IMG/VR virus record: IMGVR_UViG_3300043446_001084
Location: 1 to 22,009 of that record
DNA length: 22,009 nt
Reading direction: 5' to 3' (one strand)
Source: a virus
Shown: one piece after another, positions 8,249-15,798 of the stretch
How the letters are laid out: each line of letters starts with the position of its first letter
Numbering within the stretch: position 1 is the first letter of the stretch
The notes under the pieces: model-generated
Databases searched by the model: none
What the model was told of the DNA's origin: nothing
The model's input: the letters and a program-made list of their open reading frames with translations, nothing else
Program-made: the position numbers and the translations under genes

Positions 8249-10639
8249 ATGGGATTACCTGTCGAAGTCAATAACTTAATGATGGGTTCATTAGGTGGCT
8301 ACAATATCAATCGTAGCTTGCGGTTTCGATCGTCTGCGAGTGCGTATTTGAATAGAACTTTAGGTTCGCCAAGCAGAACTACAAATACAATTTCTTGTTG
8401 GGTAAAAAGAGGCAATTTAACTTCGTCATATGGCCCATTATACTTTGCCACAAATTGGAACTCTGGTGTAAACTTTGAAGGAAGTGGCGGAGCAGTCCCA
8501 GATTCAATTCAAATCCTTGATGCGTCTAATAGTGCTGGTAGCACTTATTATGTTGATATAAGAACAAGCCAAGTATTTCGTGATCCGTCAGCTTGGTATC
8601 ATCTTGTTATTGTATATGACACAACAAATGCAACATCATCTGATCGCATTAGATTATATGTTAATGGCGCACGAGTTACTAATTTTCAAACGGCTACATA
8701 TCCATCTCAAAATCAACAATTAAATTTATTTGCTCCAAGCGAACCTTGGAGAATTGGTTCACGCGGTTGGGGTAGTGTCTTCTACCTTGACGGATATATG
8801 GCAGAATTTAATTATATTGACGGCCAAGCACTCACACCATCCTCATTCGGTGCATACGACACTAACGGCGTGTGGCAACCAAAGAAATATACTGGCACAT
8901 ACGGCACTAATGGTTTCTATCTGCCGTTCAGCAATACGACTAGCACGACTACGCTCGTCGCAGACTCGTCAGGCAACGGTAACAACTGGACACCTAACAA
9001 CATCTCGCTGACTGCTGGCACAACATACGACAGCATGATTGACTCGCCTACGGTGAGTGTAACGTCGTCTAATTATGCTGTTCTAAATCCTTTGGATAAG
9101 GGTAGTGACGCTACCCTGATCGATGGTAATCTTTCGATGTATACGCCGACATCTGGCGGCTCTGCGTTTGTTGTTCGTTCAAGTATTGCAATTCCTCGTT
9201 CAGGTAAATGGTACTGGGAAGGTTCGTCAGTATCGCTAAATGGCAATCCTGCAAACAATGCTATCTTTGGTGTAATTGCTCAATCGTCGGCTCTAACTTC
9301 TTATCTAGGAAGCACATCGACAGGTTACGGGTACTATGCCAACAACGGTAACAAATACAACAACGGCTCTGCGACAGCTTATGGTGCCACGTATACCTCA
9401 ACAGACATCATTGGCGTAGCTTTTGACGCTGATGCTGGAACGCTGACGTTCTACAAAAACAACGTCAGCCAAGGTACAGCATTCACAGGATTGACGGGAA
9501 CCACTTATTTTGCAGCCGTGGGCAACGGAGGAAGCAGCGCGTCTATCAACTTCGGTCAACGCCCATTCTCCTACACCCCGCCAACTGGCTTCAATGCGCT
9601 GAATACATATAACTTACCAGCACCAAGCATTGCTAATGGCGCACAGTATATGGCGGCTACGACTTACACTGGTAATGGAACAAATGGTCGAGTAATTACA
9701 ACTAGTTTGAATGAAGTTGGTTTGGCATGGATAAAATTGCGTAGCGGAATTGACGATCATCGAATTGCAAACATAGTTACTGGCGGTAATAAACATCTTA
9801 AATCAAATACTACTGACGCTGAATCTACTGGAACTACTATTATTCAAGGATTTTCCGGAAATACATTTACTGTAGGAACAGATACAAGCGTTAATGCAAA
9901 TGGATCAACGTATGTTGCATGGGGGTGGGCCGCAAATGGCACAGGCGTAACCAACAACTCTGGCACCATCACATCTACCGTGTCGGCTAATCCTACGGCT
10001 GGGTTTAGTATTGTGACTTATACGGGGACGGGTGCTAACGCGACTGTCGGTCATGGTTTGGGTGTTGCACCGTCTATGATTATTTTTAAAGTGAGAAGCA
10101 ATGGAACGTATGGATGGTATTGCTATCACACCTCTATTGGCGCAACTAATCATTTAGTCTTAAACACAACTGCGGCAAGTTCTGCTTCTTCTACTTTATT
10201 TAATGATACTGTCCCCACTAGTTCTGTAATGTCAGTTGGAACAAGTAACGGAACAAATCAATCTGGTCAAACCTACGTTGCCTACTGCTTCGCCGCTGTC
10301 TCTGGCTATAGTAGCATGGGATCGTTCACGGGCAATGGTTCGGCAGATGGGCCGTTCATTTTTACAAATTTTAGACCGCGTTGGGTCATGTTTAAAAACG
10401 CAAGTTCATCACCAACAAATTGGTTTATTTTTGACACATCCCGCGACACGTATAATGTTGCGTATCAACGTCTTTTTCCAAGCACATCAGATCAAGAATA
10501 TACAAATGCAAATACTTTAGACTTTTTGTCTAATGGATTTAAAATAAGAGATTCTAGTGCGGCATGGAATGGAAGTGGAAATACGATAATATACGCAGCA
10601 TTTGCTGAGTCGCCTTTTAAAATTTCACGCGCTCGATAA
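8249..10639 (+). CDS. Large tail fibre / adhesin with LamG- and SPRY-like domains
   Basis: This 796-residue protein is a likely receptor-binding fibre. Residues about 25-190 read as a LamG/concanavalin-like domain (LRFRSSASAYLNRTLG, TISCWVKRGN, YHLVIVYDTT, IRLYVNGARV, YLDGYMAEFNYIDGQ). Next is a linker common in marine phage fibres (VADSSGNGNNWTPNNISLTAG). Residues about 310-440 look like a SPRY domain (GKWYWEGSSVSL, IIGVAFDADAGTLTFYKNN). The remainder holds two copies of a repeated domain around GFSIVTYTGTGANATVGHGL and a C-terminal segment ending AAFAESPFKISRAR, typical of these fibres. Codon and tetranucleotide use differ from neighbours: GATC is about three times rarer than in the tip gene. 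This suggests exchange by recombination. Confidence 0.8.
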   Translation: MGLPVEVNNLMMGSLGGYNINRSLRFRSSASAYLNRTLGSPSRTTNTISCWVKRGNLTSSYGPLYFATNWNSGVNFEGSGGAVPDSIQILDASNSAGSTYYVDIRTSQVFRDPSAWYHLVIVYDTTNATSSDRIRLYVNGARVTNFQTATYPSQNQQLNLFAPSEPWRIGSRGWGSVFYLDGYMAEFNYIDGQALTPSSFGAYDTNGVWQPKKYTGTYGTNGFYLPFSNTTSTTTLVADSSGNGNNWTPNNISLTAGTTYDSMIDSPTVSVTSSNYAVLNPLDKGSDATLIDGNLSMYTPTSGGSAFVVRSSIAIPRSGKWYWEGSSVSLNGNPANNAIFGVIAQSSALTSYLGSTSTGYGYYANNGNKYNNGSATAYGATYTSTDIIGVAFDADAGTLTFYKNNVSQGTAFTGLTGTTYFAAVGNGGSSASINFGQRPFSYTPPTGFNALNTYNLPAPSIANGAQYMAATTYTGNGTNGRVITTSLNEVGLAWIKLRSGIDDHRIANIVTGGNKHLKSNTTDAESTGTTIIQGFSGNTFTVGTDTSVNANGSTYVAWGWAANGTGVTNNSGTITSTVSANPTAGFSIVTYTGTGANATVGHGLGVAPSMIIFKVRSNGTYGWYCYHTSIGATNHLVLNTTAASSASSTLFNDTVPTSSVMSVGTSNGTNQSGQTYVAYCFAAVSGYSSMGSFTGNGSADGPFIFTNFRPRWVMFKNASSSPTNWFIFDTSRDTYNVAYQRLFPSTSDQEYTNANTLDFLSNGFKIRDSSAAWNGSGNTIIYAAFAESPFKISRAR

Positions 10640-10648
10640 GGAGTAATC

Positions 10649-11110
10649 ATGTTTCTTCTCAACGGTTCACCACTTCAAGTCGATGTTCCATTTACGCATG
10701 ATAATATAAAATATCCTGCAAACTGGCTGAGACTTTCCTCACAAGCTGATCGTGATGCTATCGGTATCACAGAAGTCGCTGATCCGGTTCGTCCTGATGA
10801 TCGCTTTTATTACGTTGATGGAAATGGACATGGCGTTCCAAAAGACTTGGATAGCCTCAAAAAGACATGGTCATCTCAAGTCGATCAAACCGCTTATTCA
10901 ATGCTCTTTACTTCGGATTGGATGGTTGTTCGCAAGCAAGAGGTTGGGACAGATATTCCTGCGGATTGGCTGACATATCGCGCGGCAGTTCGGACGGCGG
11001 CGACAACGCATAAAGCAAACTTGAATGGCGCGGCTGATTTCGATGCGTTTGTTTCGGTTGCGAAAAGCCTGACATGGCCTCTCGATCCGAATGCTACTGT
11101 AATTTCCTGA
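10649..11110 (+). CDS. Fibre-associated protein, DUF4376-like
   Basis: This 153-residue protein lies 9 bases after the fibre with a strong ribosome-binding site (AAGGAG, spacing 6). The N-terminal half has FLLNGSPLQVDVPFTHDNIKY-PANWLRLSS, and the C-terminal half has DWLTYRAAVRTAATTHKANLNGAADFDAFV, which resembles the DUF4376 helical domain in fibre proteins and fibre-assembly partners of marine phages. It could be a small virion protein, or a chaperone that helps the large fibre fold or trimerise; the position favours a fibre partner. GATC and GC content here return to the values of the tail genes, so the compositional boundary lies at the end of the fibre. Confidence 0.6.
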   Translation: MFLLNGSPLQVDVPFTHDNIKYPANWLRLSSQADRDAIGITEVADPVRPDDRFYYVDGNGHGVPKDLDSLKKTWSSQVDQTAYSMLFTSDWMVVRKQEVGTDIPADWLTYRAAVRTAATTHKANLNGAADFDAFVSVAKSLTWPLDPNATVIS

Positions 11111-11161
11111 CTTTTGACGGCGGCAAATCTAGGGTAAAACTGGCATAAATTGGAGGCTCAG

Positions 11162-11350
11162 ATGTCATTACAGATCGATGAACACGCGAAAGTCATGATT
11201 GACATTGCCTCTATCACGACAGTTTTAGGGACACTCTGGGGTGCGTTACCTGCTTTGGCGGCTTTATTCTCTTTGATCTGGTCGATGATTCGAATTTATG
11301 AAACCAAAACCTTTCAAGGATGGATTTCGAAATTCAAGAAAAAGGACTAA
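11162..11350 (+). CDS. Small membrane protein, holin candidate
   Basis: The ATG at 11162 is chosen because GGAGG lies 5 bases upstream; an in-frame TTG at 11150 would add four residues and overlap that site. The 62-residue product has a hydrophobic region at about residues 16-40 (ASITTVLGTLWGALPALAALFSLIW) and a lysine-rich tail ending KKD. This resembles small phage membrane proteins annotated as putative holins. A clear 3-TM holin family member occurs at 12995, so this may instead be an antiholin, a second holin or an unrelated membrane protein. Nothing in the sequence decides between these. Confidence 0.6.
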   Translation: MSLQIDEHAKVMIDIASITTVLGTLWGALPALAALFSLIWSMIRIYETKTFQGWISKFKKKD

Positions 11351-11356
11351 AATCCG

Positions 11357-12073
11357 GTGGCGATCCAAGTCCTCAACGGCTCGTCGAGCCGGAATGTTTA
11401 TCTGGATGCGGTTCGCGGGATTCATCCTGATTGCTCAGGCGTTCATCGCTTTGCCTTTAATAACGATGTCGGCATCACTTACGAAACAATCTGGGACAAT
11501 GGCGGCGGGGAATATACCTATCCGGCCTCAGCGGTCGTTCTGACGGCAGTTTCCACTTCTGCGGCTGATACGATGGCTGTCCTGATTACGGGTCTCGACG
11601 GCTCTTATATGCCGATTTCTGAGCAGATCACGCTTGCGGGTCTAACTCCGGTCACGACGACTAAATCCTTCCTGCGGATTAATGATATCCAACTTGTCAC
11701 GGGCAACAATGCCGGAGAGATCAGTTTCAGCAATGGCGGAACGACCTACGGTCATATCTCGGCAACCTATGGTGTTCAGCAATCCTCGGTCTATACGGTT
11801 CCGGCAGGATATACGTTCTATATGACCCAGATCGATGTGACTTCAGGAACGATCAATGCGAACAAATATGGGTTTGGTCGCGCAGTTTTAAGATTCTTCA
11901 ATGGTCCGACATTGAGGTTTTTTGAAACGACATTCGTCACATCGCAGTTGAAATATGAGCCGCCAGTTCCGTTCAAAATTCCTGAAAAGACGGATTTCGA
12001 GTTTCAATGCAAATCCTTGTCATCGACAAATGAATTTACGGTCTATGTAAACGGACTTCTGGTGAAGGAATAA
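11357..12073 (+). CDS. Virion structural protein (probable), marine-phage type
   Basis: The start is the GTG at 11357, with AAAGGA 10 bases before it, 6 bases after the previous stop. The 238-residue protein is mostly predicted beta structure (AIQVLNGSSSRNVYLDAVRG, ITYETIWDNGGGEYTYP, VTTTKSFLRINDIQLVTG). It ends with a beta-rich segment containing FEFQCKSLSSTNEFTVYVNG. Similar proteins in aquatic phages are annotated as structural or virion-associated, and they could be decoration or tail-associated proteins. No enzymatic motif was seen. It lies between fibre genes and lysis genes, which fits a late gene. The role is inferred only from composition and place. Confidence 0.5.
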   Translation: MAIQVLNGSSSRNVYLDAVRGIHPDCSGVHRFAFNNDVGITYETIWDNGGGEYTYPASAVVLTAVSTSAADTMAVLITGLDGSYMPISEQITLAGLTPVTTTKSFLRINDIQLVTGNNAGEISFSNGGTTYGHISATYGVQQSSVYTVPAGYTFYMTQIDVTSGTINANKYGFGRAVLRFFNGPTLRFFETTFVTSQLKYEPPVPFKIPEKTDFEFQCKSLSSTNEFTVYVNGLLVKE

Positions 12074-12077
12074 TGCG

Positions 12078-12542
12078 ATGGACCCTTTCACCATATTGGC
12101 GGGAGCAACGGCGCTCTATAACGGGATAAAATCTGCGGTCGATGCGGGTTCGGATGTTATGGAGACTGCCGAGAAACTCGGCGGATTGTTCTCCAAAGTC
12201 GCTCAGATCACACAGATTGCGGCGACTCCTCGGAAGCGCAAACTATTCGAATCTCAGGCTGATTTCGAGGCTGAGGCGGTCAAGCTATTTGCGGCGAAGA
12301 AAAAAGCGCATCAGATGGCGCTCGAAGTTAAGAACTTATTCATCTCGCGCTATGGTCCGGCGGCTTGGGATAATATTCAAAGGGAAGTGATTGAGATGCG
12401 GAAACAGGCGGCTCGGCAAGCGGCGATTGCCTTGAAGGAAAAAGAAGAAGCACAGAAAGACTTGCTGATGATCGGCGGGATTGTCCTTTTCATCATCGTC
12501 GGGATCGGAGTCGTCGGTCTGGTTTTAACGCTTCGAGGCTGA
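12078..12542 (+). CDS. Helical protein with C-terminal membrane anchor, unknown function
   Basis: This 154-residue protein starts at an ATG with AAGGA 8 bases upstream. The first part (MDPFTILAGATALYNGIKSAVDAG) is mildly hydrophobic. The middle (about residues 45-125) is a charged, probably coiled-coil region with ATPRKRKLFESQADFEAEAV and many Lys, Glu and Ala residues. The end is a clear membrane segment (LLMIGGIVLFIIVGIGVVGLVLTL, about residues 129-152). Similar proteins occur in marine phages beside the lipoprotein and 2-TM genes that follow here. A spanin is possible from the setting, but inner-membrane spanins usually carry the membrane segment at the N-terminus, so I do not call it one. 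Confidence 0.6.
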   Translation: MDPFTILAGATALYNGIKSAVDAGSDVMETAEKLGGLFSKVAQITQIAATPRKRKLFESQADFEAEAVKLFAAKKKAHQMALEVKNLFISRYGPAAWDNIQREVIEMRKQAARQAAIALKEKEEAQKDLLMIGGIVLFIIVGIGVVGLVLTLRG

Positions 12543-12543
12543 G

Positions 12544-12750
12544 ATGCGGATTCTGGTCGTTTCGATTATTTCGATTATGCTGATCGGATGCGAAGATCGA
12601 TATCGTTATGCTTGCCAAGACCCCGCAAACTGGGAGAATGAGGAATGTCGGGAGCCAAAATGCCGAGCGACAGGGACGTGCTCAAACGAGTTGATAAAGA
12701 GATTGCAAAAGAATCCATGCGGCATCATCACAACCGAAGGAAGCGAATAA
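12544..12750 (+). CDS. Small lipoprotein, outer spanin candidate
   Basis: This 68-residue protein has a short signal sequence ending in the lipobox LIGC, with the lipidated cysteine at residue 16, followed by EDRYRYACQDPANWENEEC. Five more cysteines make the mature part cysteine-rich. GAGG 5 bases upstream supports the ATG. Its last 106 bases overlap the next gene in another frame. Small lipoproteins inside lysis cassettes are often outer-membrane spanins, and near-identical pairs of this lipoprotein with a 2-TM protein are known to me from marine phages as unknowns. The mature part is not proline-rich as many outer spanins are, so the spanin call is tentative. Confidence 0.65.
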   Translation: MRILVVSIISIMLIGCEDRYRYACQDPANWENEECREPKCRATGTCSNELIKRLQKNPCGIITTEGSE

Positions 12751-12995
12751 ACGAGAATGATCTGCACGCTCTACTTCAGTTTATCATTGGGATTAGCCTC
12801 TGTATCACACTCACTGGAACCGTCTTTGCGGTCCTATATTCGCTCATATTCGTCACTCAGCCTGTCGATGTTCAAGCGCCGAATGACCGCGAATTCTTCA
12901 AACTTATAGCACCGATCGCAACTTTCCTGACCGGAACGCTTTCAGGTATTATGCTTGCCTCAAAAGGTCACAAAAATCACGGAGACAACGACTGA
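12645..12995 (+). CDS. Two-TM membrane protein of unknown function
   Basis: This 116-residue protein has a basic N-terminus (RHHHNRRKR near residue 26-34) and a first membrane segment FIIGISLCITLTGTVFAVLY at about residues 46-65. A short loop follows with VTQPVDVQAPNDREFFKL, then a second membrane segment IAPIATFLTGTLSGIMLA. The tail is charged and ends HGDND. It overlaps the lipoprotein gene by 106 bases in a different frame. GGAG lies 8 bases before ATG 12645; an alternative ATG at 12660 also has GGGAG in range. The stop overlaps the holin start as TGATG. The family recurs in marine phages next to the same lipoprotein; a role in lysis control is plausible but unproven. Confidence 0.65.
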   Translation: MSGAKMPSDRDVLKRVDKEIAKESMRHHHNRRKRINENDLHALLQFIIGISLCITLTGTVFAVLYSLIFVTQPVDVQAPNDREFFKLIAPIATFLTGTLSGIMLASKGHKNHGDND

Positions 12996-13525
12996 TGGAT
13001 ATTCTTAAAACATTCGGACCATTGATTGGATCGGTGGCTCCTACGATTGCGACTGCTCTCGGGGGACCAGTGGCAGGAATGGCAGTAAAGGCACTCAGCG
13101 GCGCTTTATTCGGGCATGATGAAGCAAGCAAAGACGATATTATGACGGCTCTCGCCAATCCGACAGGCGATCAGCTTGCGGCTTTGAAAAAGATTGATTC
13201 CGATTTTGCGGTTCAGATGAAGGCTCTCGATATCGATCTGGAGCGCATTGCGGCAGGAGACCGAGCATCTGCGCGGGATATGCAGAAGGAAACGAAAGAC
13301 TGGATTCCTCGCGCCTTGGCTGTCTCGGTGACGATCGGCTTCTTTGCGATCCTGCTCTATATGCTTGTTTATGGTCTGCCGACTACGGGTAACGAGGCGC
13401 TTCTTCTCCTGCTCGGAGCATTGCAAACAGCATGGGGCGGAATCATTGCCTTCTATTTTGGCTCGTCATCTGGTAGCCAACAAAAAGATAAGATGATCTA
13501 TAATTCCACGCCGAATAAGGACTGA
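12995..13525 (+). CDS. Holin of the GTA 3-TM family
   Basis: This 176-residue protein begins at a TGATG junction. The first part (LIGSVAPTIATALGGPVAGMAVKAL) is followed by a conserved charged middle: ALANPTGDQLAALKKIDSDF, then MKALDIDLERIAAGDRASARDMQ. Two C-terminal membrane segments follow, at about residues 106-128 (RALAVSVTIGFFAILLYMLV) and 133-152 (ALLLLLGALQTAWGGIIAFY). This layout and the GDRASAR motif match the holin family first described for gene-transfer-agent release, common in alphaproteobacterial phages. Holins form inner-membrane lesions that let the endolysin reach peptidoglycan. The endolysin gene follows immediately, which supports the call. Confidence 0.85.
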   Translation: MDILKTFGPLIGSVAPTIATALGGPVAGMAVKALSGALFGHDEASKDDIMTALANPTGDQLAALKKIDSDFAVQMKALDIDLERIAAGDRASARDMQKETKDWIPRALAVSVTIGFFAILLYMLVYGLPTTGNEALLLLLGALQTAWGGIIAFYFGSSSGSQQKDKMIYNSTPNKD

Positions 13526-13529
13526 GCAA

Positions 13530-14135
13530 ATGAACGGATTCAAAGGAACTGCTCTTAAAATGACGCTTCAGGATATCGGCGTGATTGCGGATGCCATAGG
13601 AGTTGAATTAGCGGCTCTCAGGGCGGTTCTTGCGGTCGAGACGGGTGGAAGTGGCTTCGACAAATCAGGCCGTCCTAAGGCGCTTTTTGAGCGGCATTAT
13701 TTCTATAAATTCATCAAAGACGATCCGGTCCTTCTCGACCAAGCGGCGGCGGCAGGATTGGCATATCCTAAATGGGGCGAACGACCTTATCCGAAGGGGT
13801 CGGATGCGGTCTATGCGGAGATTGAGGCGGCATACGAAATGCGGCCTGAAGCGGCTTTAATGGCGACTAGTTGGGGCCTCGGGCAGATCATGGGGTCAAA
13901 TTGGAAATTGACCGGATGCGACTCGGTCGAAAACATGGTCGCGGAAGCTATGGAATCGGAAGCGAATCAGCTTCGACACATGGCAGGATTTATCAAATCT
14001 GCGGGTTTGCTCGATAAGCTGAAAGCGAAGGATTGGGCGGGATTCGCTAAAGGATATAACGGTCCCGCCTATGCCAAGAACTCCTACGATACGAAACTCG
14101 CAGGAGCATATTCAAACTTCGTCAATCTCGCTTAG
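13530..14135 (+). CDS. Endolysin, N-acetylmuramidase family (DUF3380 type)
   Basis: This 201-residue enzyme is predicted to cleave the glycan strands of peptidoglycan. The family signature VLAVETGGSGF places the likely catalytic glutamate at residue 37, followed by RPKALFERHYFYKF and, later, MATSWGLGQIMGSNW (about residues 111-125), then FAKGYNGPAYAKNSYDTKLA near the C-terminus. There is no signal peptide, so export through the holin lesion is expected. AAGGA lies about 9 bases before the ATG; an internal ATG at residue 11 would also keep the whole domain. The 3' end overlaps the convergent minus-strand gene by 14 bases, so no terminator separates late and early operons. Confidence 0.9.
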   Translation: MNGFKGTALKMTLQDIGVIADAIGVELAALRAVLAVETGGSGFDKSGRPKALFERHYFYKFIKDDPVLLDQAAAAGLAYPKWGERPYPKGSDAVYAEIEAAYEMRPEAALMATSWGLGQIMGSNWKLTGCDSVENMVAEAMESEANQLRHMAGFIKSAGLLDKLKAKDWAGFAKGYNGPAYAKNSYDTKLAGAYSNFVNLA

Positions 14136-14511
14136 ACCAGTCGATATCTTCGAAGATTTTCTCATAGATCGCTTCTTGCCTTTGAGGAGTATCATCGAGG
14201 ATTTTTACGATCTCCGTAATCATCTCTTTTGAAACTGGAGCGTCATATCCATCGTAATCGGTCGCTTCAGCTTCATGGATTTGATATATTTCATAATCCT
14301 TAACGAATAGCCGACCGAAATCATCTGATTCAGCCTCGTAATTGATAATCGCGGTTCCGTTTCCGTAATACGGCTTTCCTTCAACAACGAACTCTAATTC
14401 CTCGAATTCAAACTGAATCTCTCCCGAATAATATTTATTCGCATATTTCTTGTAGAACATTTCTAGGTTCCTTCTTACGTTTATTGCATATTGTTTCCAG
14501 AAATTAGTCAC
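14122..14511 (-). CDS. Unknown acidic protein at the end of the minus-strand operon
   Basis: This 129-residue protein starts in an ATGA overlap with the upstream gene. It is acidic and aromatic: FEFEELEFVVEGKPYYGNG near residues 34-52, then YEAESDDFGRLFVKDYEIYQ, and a C-terminal helix ending FEDIDWSKRD. The strand-turn-strand pattern with GKPYYGNGTAIINYE looks like a small beta sheet. I do not recognise the family. It is the last gene of the early minus-strand transcript and meets the endolysin tail to tail with a 14-base overlap, so transcripts of the two operons would be antisense at their ends. Confidence 0.6.
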   Translation of the reverse strand: MTNFWKQYAINVRRNLEMFYKKYANKYYSGEIQFEFEELEFVVEGKPYYGNGTAIINYEAESDDFGRLFVKDYEIYQIHEAEATDYDGYDAPVSKEMITEIVKILDDTPQRQEAIYEKIFEDIDWSKRD

Positions 14512-14804
14512 TCTTTCTCCTTCAGCGCGGCACGGGCTTTTTTGGCTTTTGCTCTACGAGATTGGCTTATATTTGCTTTTGCACGTTCATCAATAATTGT
14601 ATGAATGTGGTCATGTAGTGCAATCAATGTATCATGCCGAAGATTATCCATTAAAGCAGGGTAATTAAAACATTGCTCCCGCAACCGCTCAATCTCGTCT
14701 GCTCCGCTATCCATCAAAGCGCACTGGCAATATTCAACAACAGGATTGCATCCTTTGTTTTCAGGACACTGATATTTTCGTAGCGATTCAACGATGTCCA
14801 TCAC
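14508..14804 (-). CDS. Small Cys/His-containing phage protein, unknown function
   Basis: This 98-residue protein starts with ATGATG inside an ATGA overlap with the gene upstream, so either methionine may be used. The N-terminal half has cysteines at about residues 13, 19, 26, 28 and 45 (YQCPENKGC, EYCQCALMDSGADEIERLRE). This resembles small phage early proteins beginning with D-I-V-E-S-L-R, whose function is unknown. The middle has HDHIHTIIDE and the C-terminus is a highly basic helix (SQSRRAKAKKARAALKEKE) that could bind nucleic acid. The cysteines might bind metal, but no standard zinc-finger spacing is evident. Confidence 0.55.
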   Translation of the reverse strand: MMDIVESLRKYQCPENKGCNPVVEYCQCALMDSGADEIERLREQCFNYPALMDNLRHDTLIALHDHIHTIIDERAKANISQSRRAKAKKARAALKEKE

Positions 14805-15151
14805 TTCTTTTCCTGCATCGCATCAGCCATCTTCATCTTCACAGCTTCAAGATTGAATTGTGTGACGGCAGGCATTTTCTCGGTCGGTTCTGGATTTGAG
14901 AATTGCGCGGCAAAGGCAAGATATGAAGCGGCATCAACAAACGAATCTTCATGGCGCTTATTGGCAGAGATGCGGCTAAGTTTTAGAGCCGTCATAATGA
15001 TGCAGAGATCATAAACTGAGATCGGCTTTTCGAGGATTGCGGTGGCTATGTAACAAGCCTTCTCAAAATTTTCTAATGCAGGACCGTATTCAGTCCCTCT
15101 CTTTTCGATAGTAGTTGCTGATTGAAAAAGGATGTCTTTTGCGTGTGTCAT
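14801..15151 (-). CDS. DUF6378-type phage protein
   Basis: This 116-residue protein carries the pattern EKRGTEYGPALENFEKACYI, then DLCIIMTALKLSRISANKRH and EDSFVDAASYLAFAAQF. These are the hallmarks of a widespread phage helical domain (DUF6378), often seen near nucleotide-metabolism and recombination genes. The arrangement of Glu, Asp and Lys in successive helices is reminiscent of all-alpha NTP pyrophosphatases, but the catalytic ExxE motifs were not identified, so no reaction is claimed. Its start lies 62 bases inside the upstream gene, and its stop overlaps the downstream start as ATGA. Confidence 0.6.
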   Translation of the reverse strand: MTHAKDILFQSATTIEKRGTEYGPALENFEKACYIATAILEKPISVYDLCIIMTALKLSRISANKRHEDSFVDAASYLAFAAQFSNPEPTEKMPAVTQFNLEAVKMKMADAMQEKK

Positions 15152-15485
15152 TTTGTTTCTCGCTTTCGAGTTTGCGTTTTTGATCCAAGGCTGATCTTCC
15201 TGCGGGTGGTTTCCCTAAAAGAAGAACATTCGGATCGTCGGTTTTTTCCTGAATAATTCTAGTCTTTTGAAATATAAATTGTTGAAGATTTTCCTGCCTT
15301 TCTGTTAGTGGGACCAAATTCTCCGATAACCGATAATTCCTGATCCAGTTCCTCACGGTTGTCGGGGCAATACCAAGGTTTTCAGCGACTTTCTGCGCCG
15401 ATCGAATTCTCTTATATTCTTCAATGGCGGTCAGTCTTGCTTGATCCGCGTGTTTTGCCTTCATCGCGTAGAACGAGGCTCCCAT
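15090..15485 (-). CDS. Helix-turn-helix protein, transposase-like HTH
   Basis: This protein of up to 131 residues has an HTH near its N-terminus: AIEEYKRIRSAQKVAENLGI-PTTVRNWIRNYRLS, about residues 20-54, of the kind seen in helix-turn-helix proteins that read short repeats and in transposase N-termini. The rest (residues 60-131) is basic and of low similarity to anything I recognise. The ATG at 15485 has GGAAG upstream; an ATG at 15464 keeps the whole HTH and would shorten the overlap with the HNH gene. Both ends overlap neighbours by 44-65 bases, longer than elsewhere in this operon. A transcription factor or a DNA-targeting partner of the HNH protein are both possible. Confidence 0.55.
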   Translation of the reverse strand: MGASFYAMKAKHADQARLTAIEEYKRIRSAQKVAENLGIAPTTVRNWIRNYRLSENLVPLTERQENLQQFIFQKTRIIQEKTDDPNVLLLGKPPAGRSALDQKRKLESEKQNDTRKRHPFSISNYYRKERD

Positions 15486-15798
15486 TTAGCTTCCGTTTCC
15501 ACTTGGATGATTTACCACAAGGAAGCGGCTTTTTCGATAGTTTTGTATGATTGTGATAAGCGGCTTGTCGTTTCGCTTTAGCAAGACGGCTGACATCTGC
15601 CTTTGTCTTGTCTCGGTGGCAGGATTGGTGAGCCAGATCAAGGTTTTCGCCAGAGTCTTCTCCGCCAAGGGCGAGCGGGATGATATGTTCGATTTCCCAT
15701 TTCTCTTGCGAATGAATCTTTTGACCACAGATATGACACTTGCCATTTCGCGCATTGAATATCTCCACTCTTTCTTTTTTTGATATTGATCGTCTCAT
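15421..15798 (-). CDS. HNH endonuclease
   Basis: From the ATG at 15798 the product is 125 residues; this start shares TAATG with the upstream stop and is preferred to a GTG at 15822. It has the complete HNH pattern: a zinc-type CHIC at residues 21-24, WEIEHIIPLALGG with the EH pair at 37-38, ENLDLAHQSCH with Asn 52 and CH at 60-61, then KTKAD. Free-standing HNH proteins of this size in phages are homing-type or nicking nucleases, and some assist DNA packaging when next to terminase genes. Here the neighbours are early genes, so a packaging role is less likely unless the genome is circularly arranged. The basic C-terminal 50 residues may aid DNA binding. Confidence 0.8.
   Translation of the reverse strand: MRRSISKKERVEIFNARNGKCHICGQKIHSQEKWEIEHIIPLALGGEDSGENLDLAHQSCHRDKTKADVSRLAKAKRQAAYHNHTKLSKKPLPCGKSSKWKRKLNGSLVLRDEGKTRGSSKTDRH

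Noticed and set aside
11111-11161. Promoter before the small membrane protein (TTGACG at 11114)
   Set aside because: No -10 element lies at a normal distance; spacing to the best AT-rich hexamers is 15 or 24 bases.
12949-13426. Leftward frames opposite the holin gene
   Set aside because: They are shadows of the holin reading frame with no ribosome site; the holin family match is clear.
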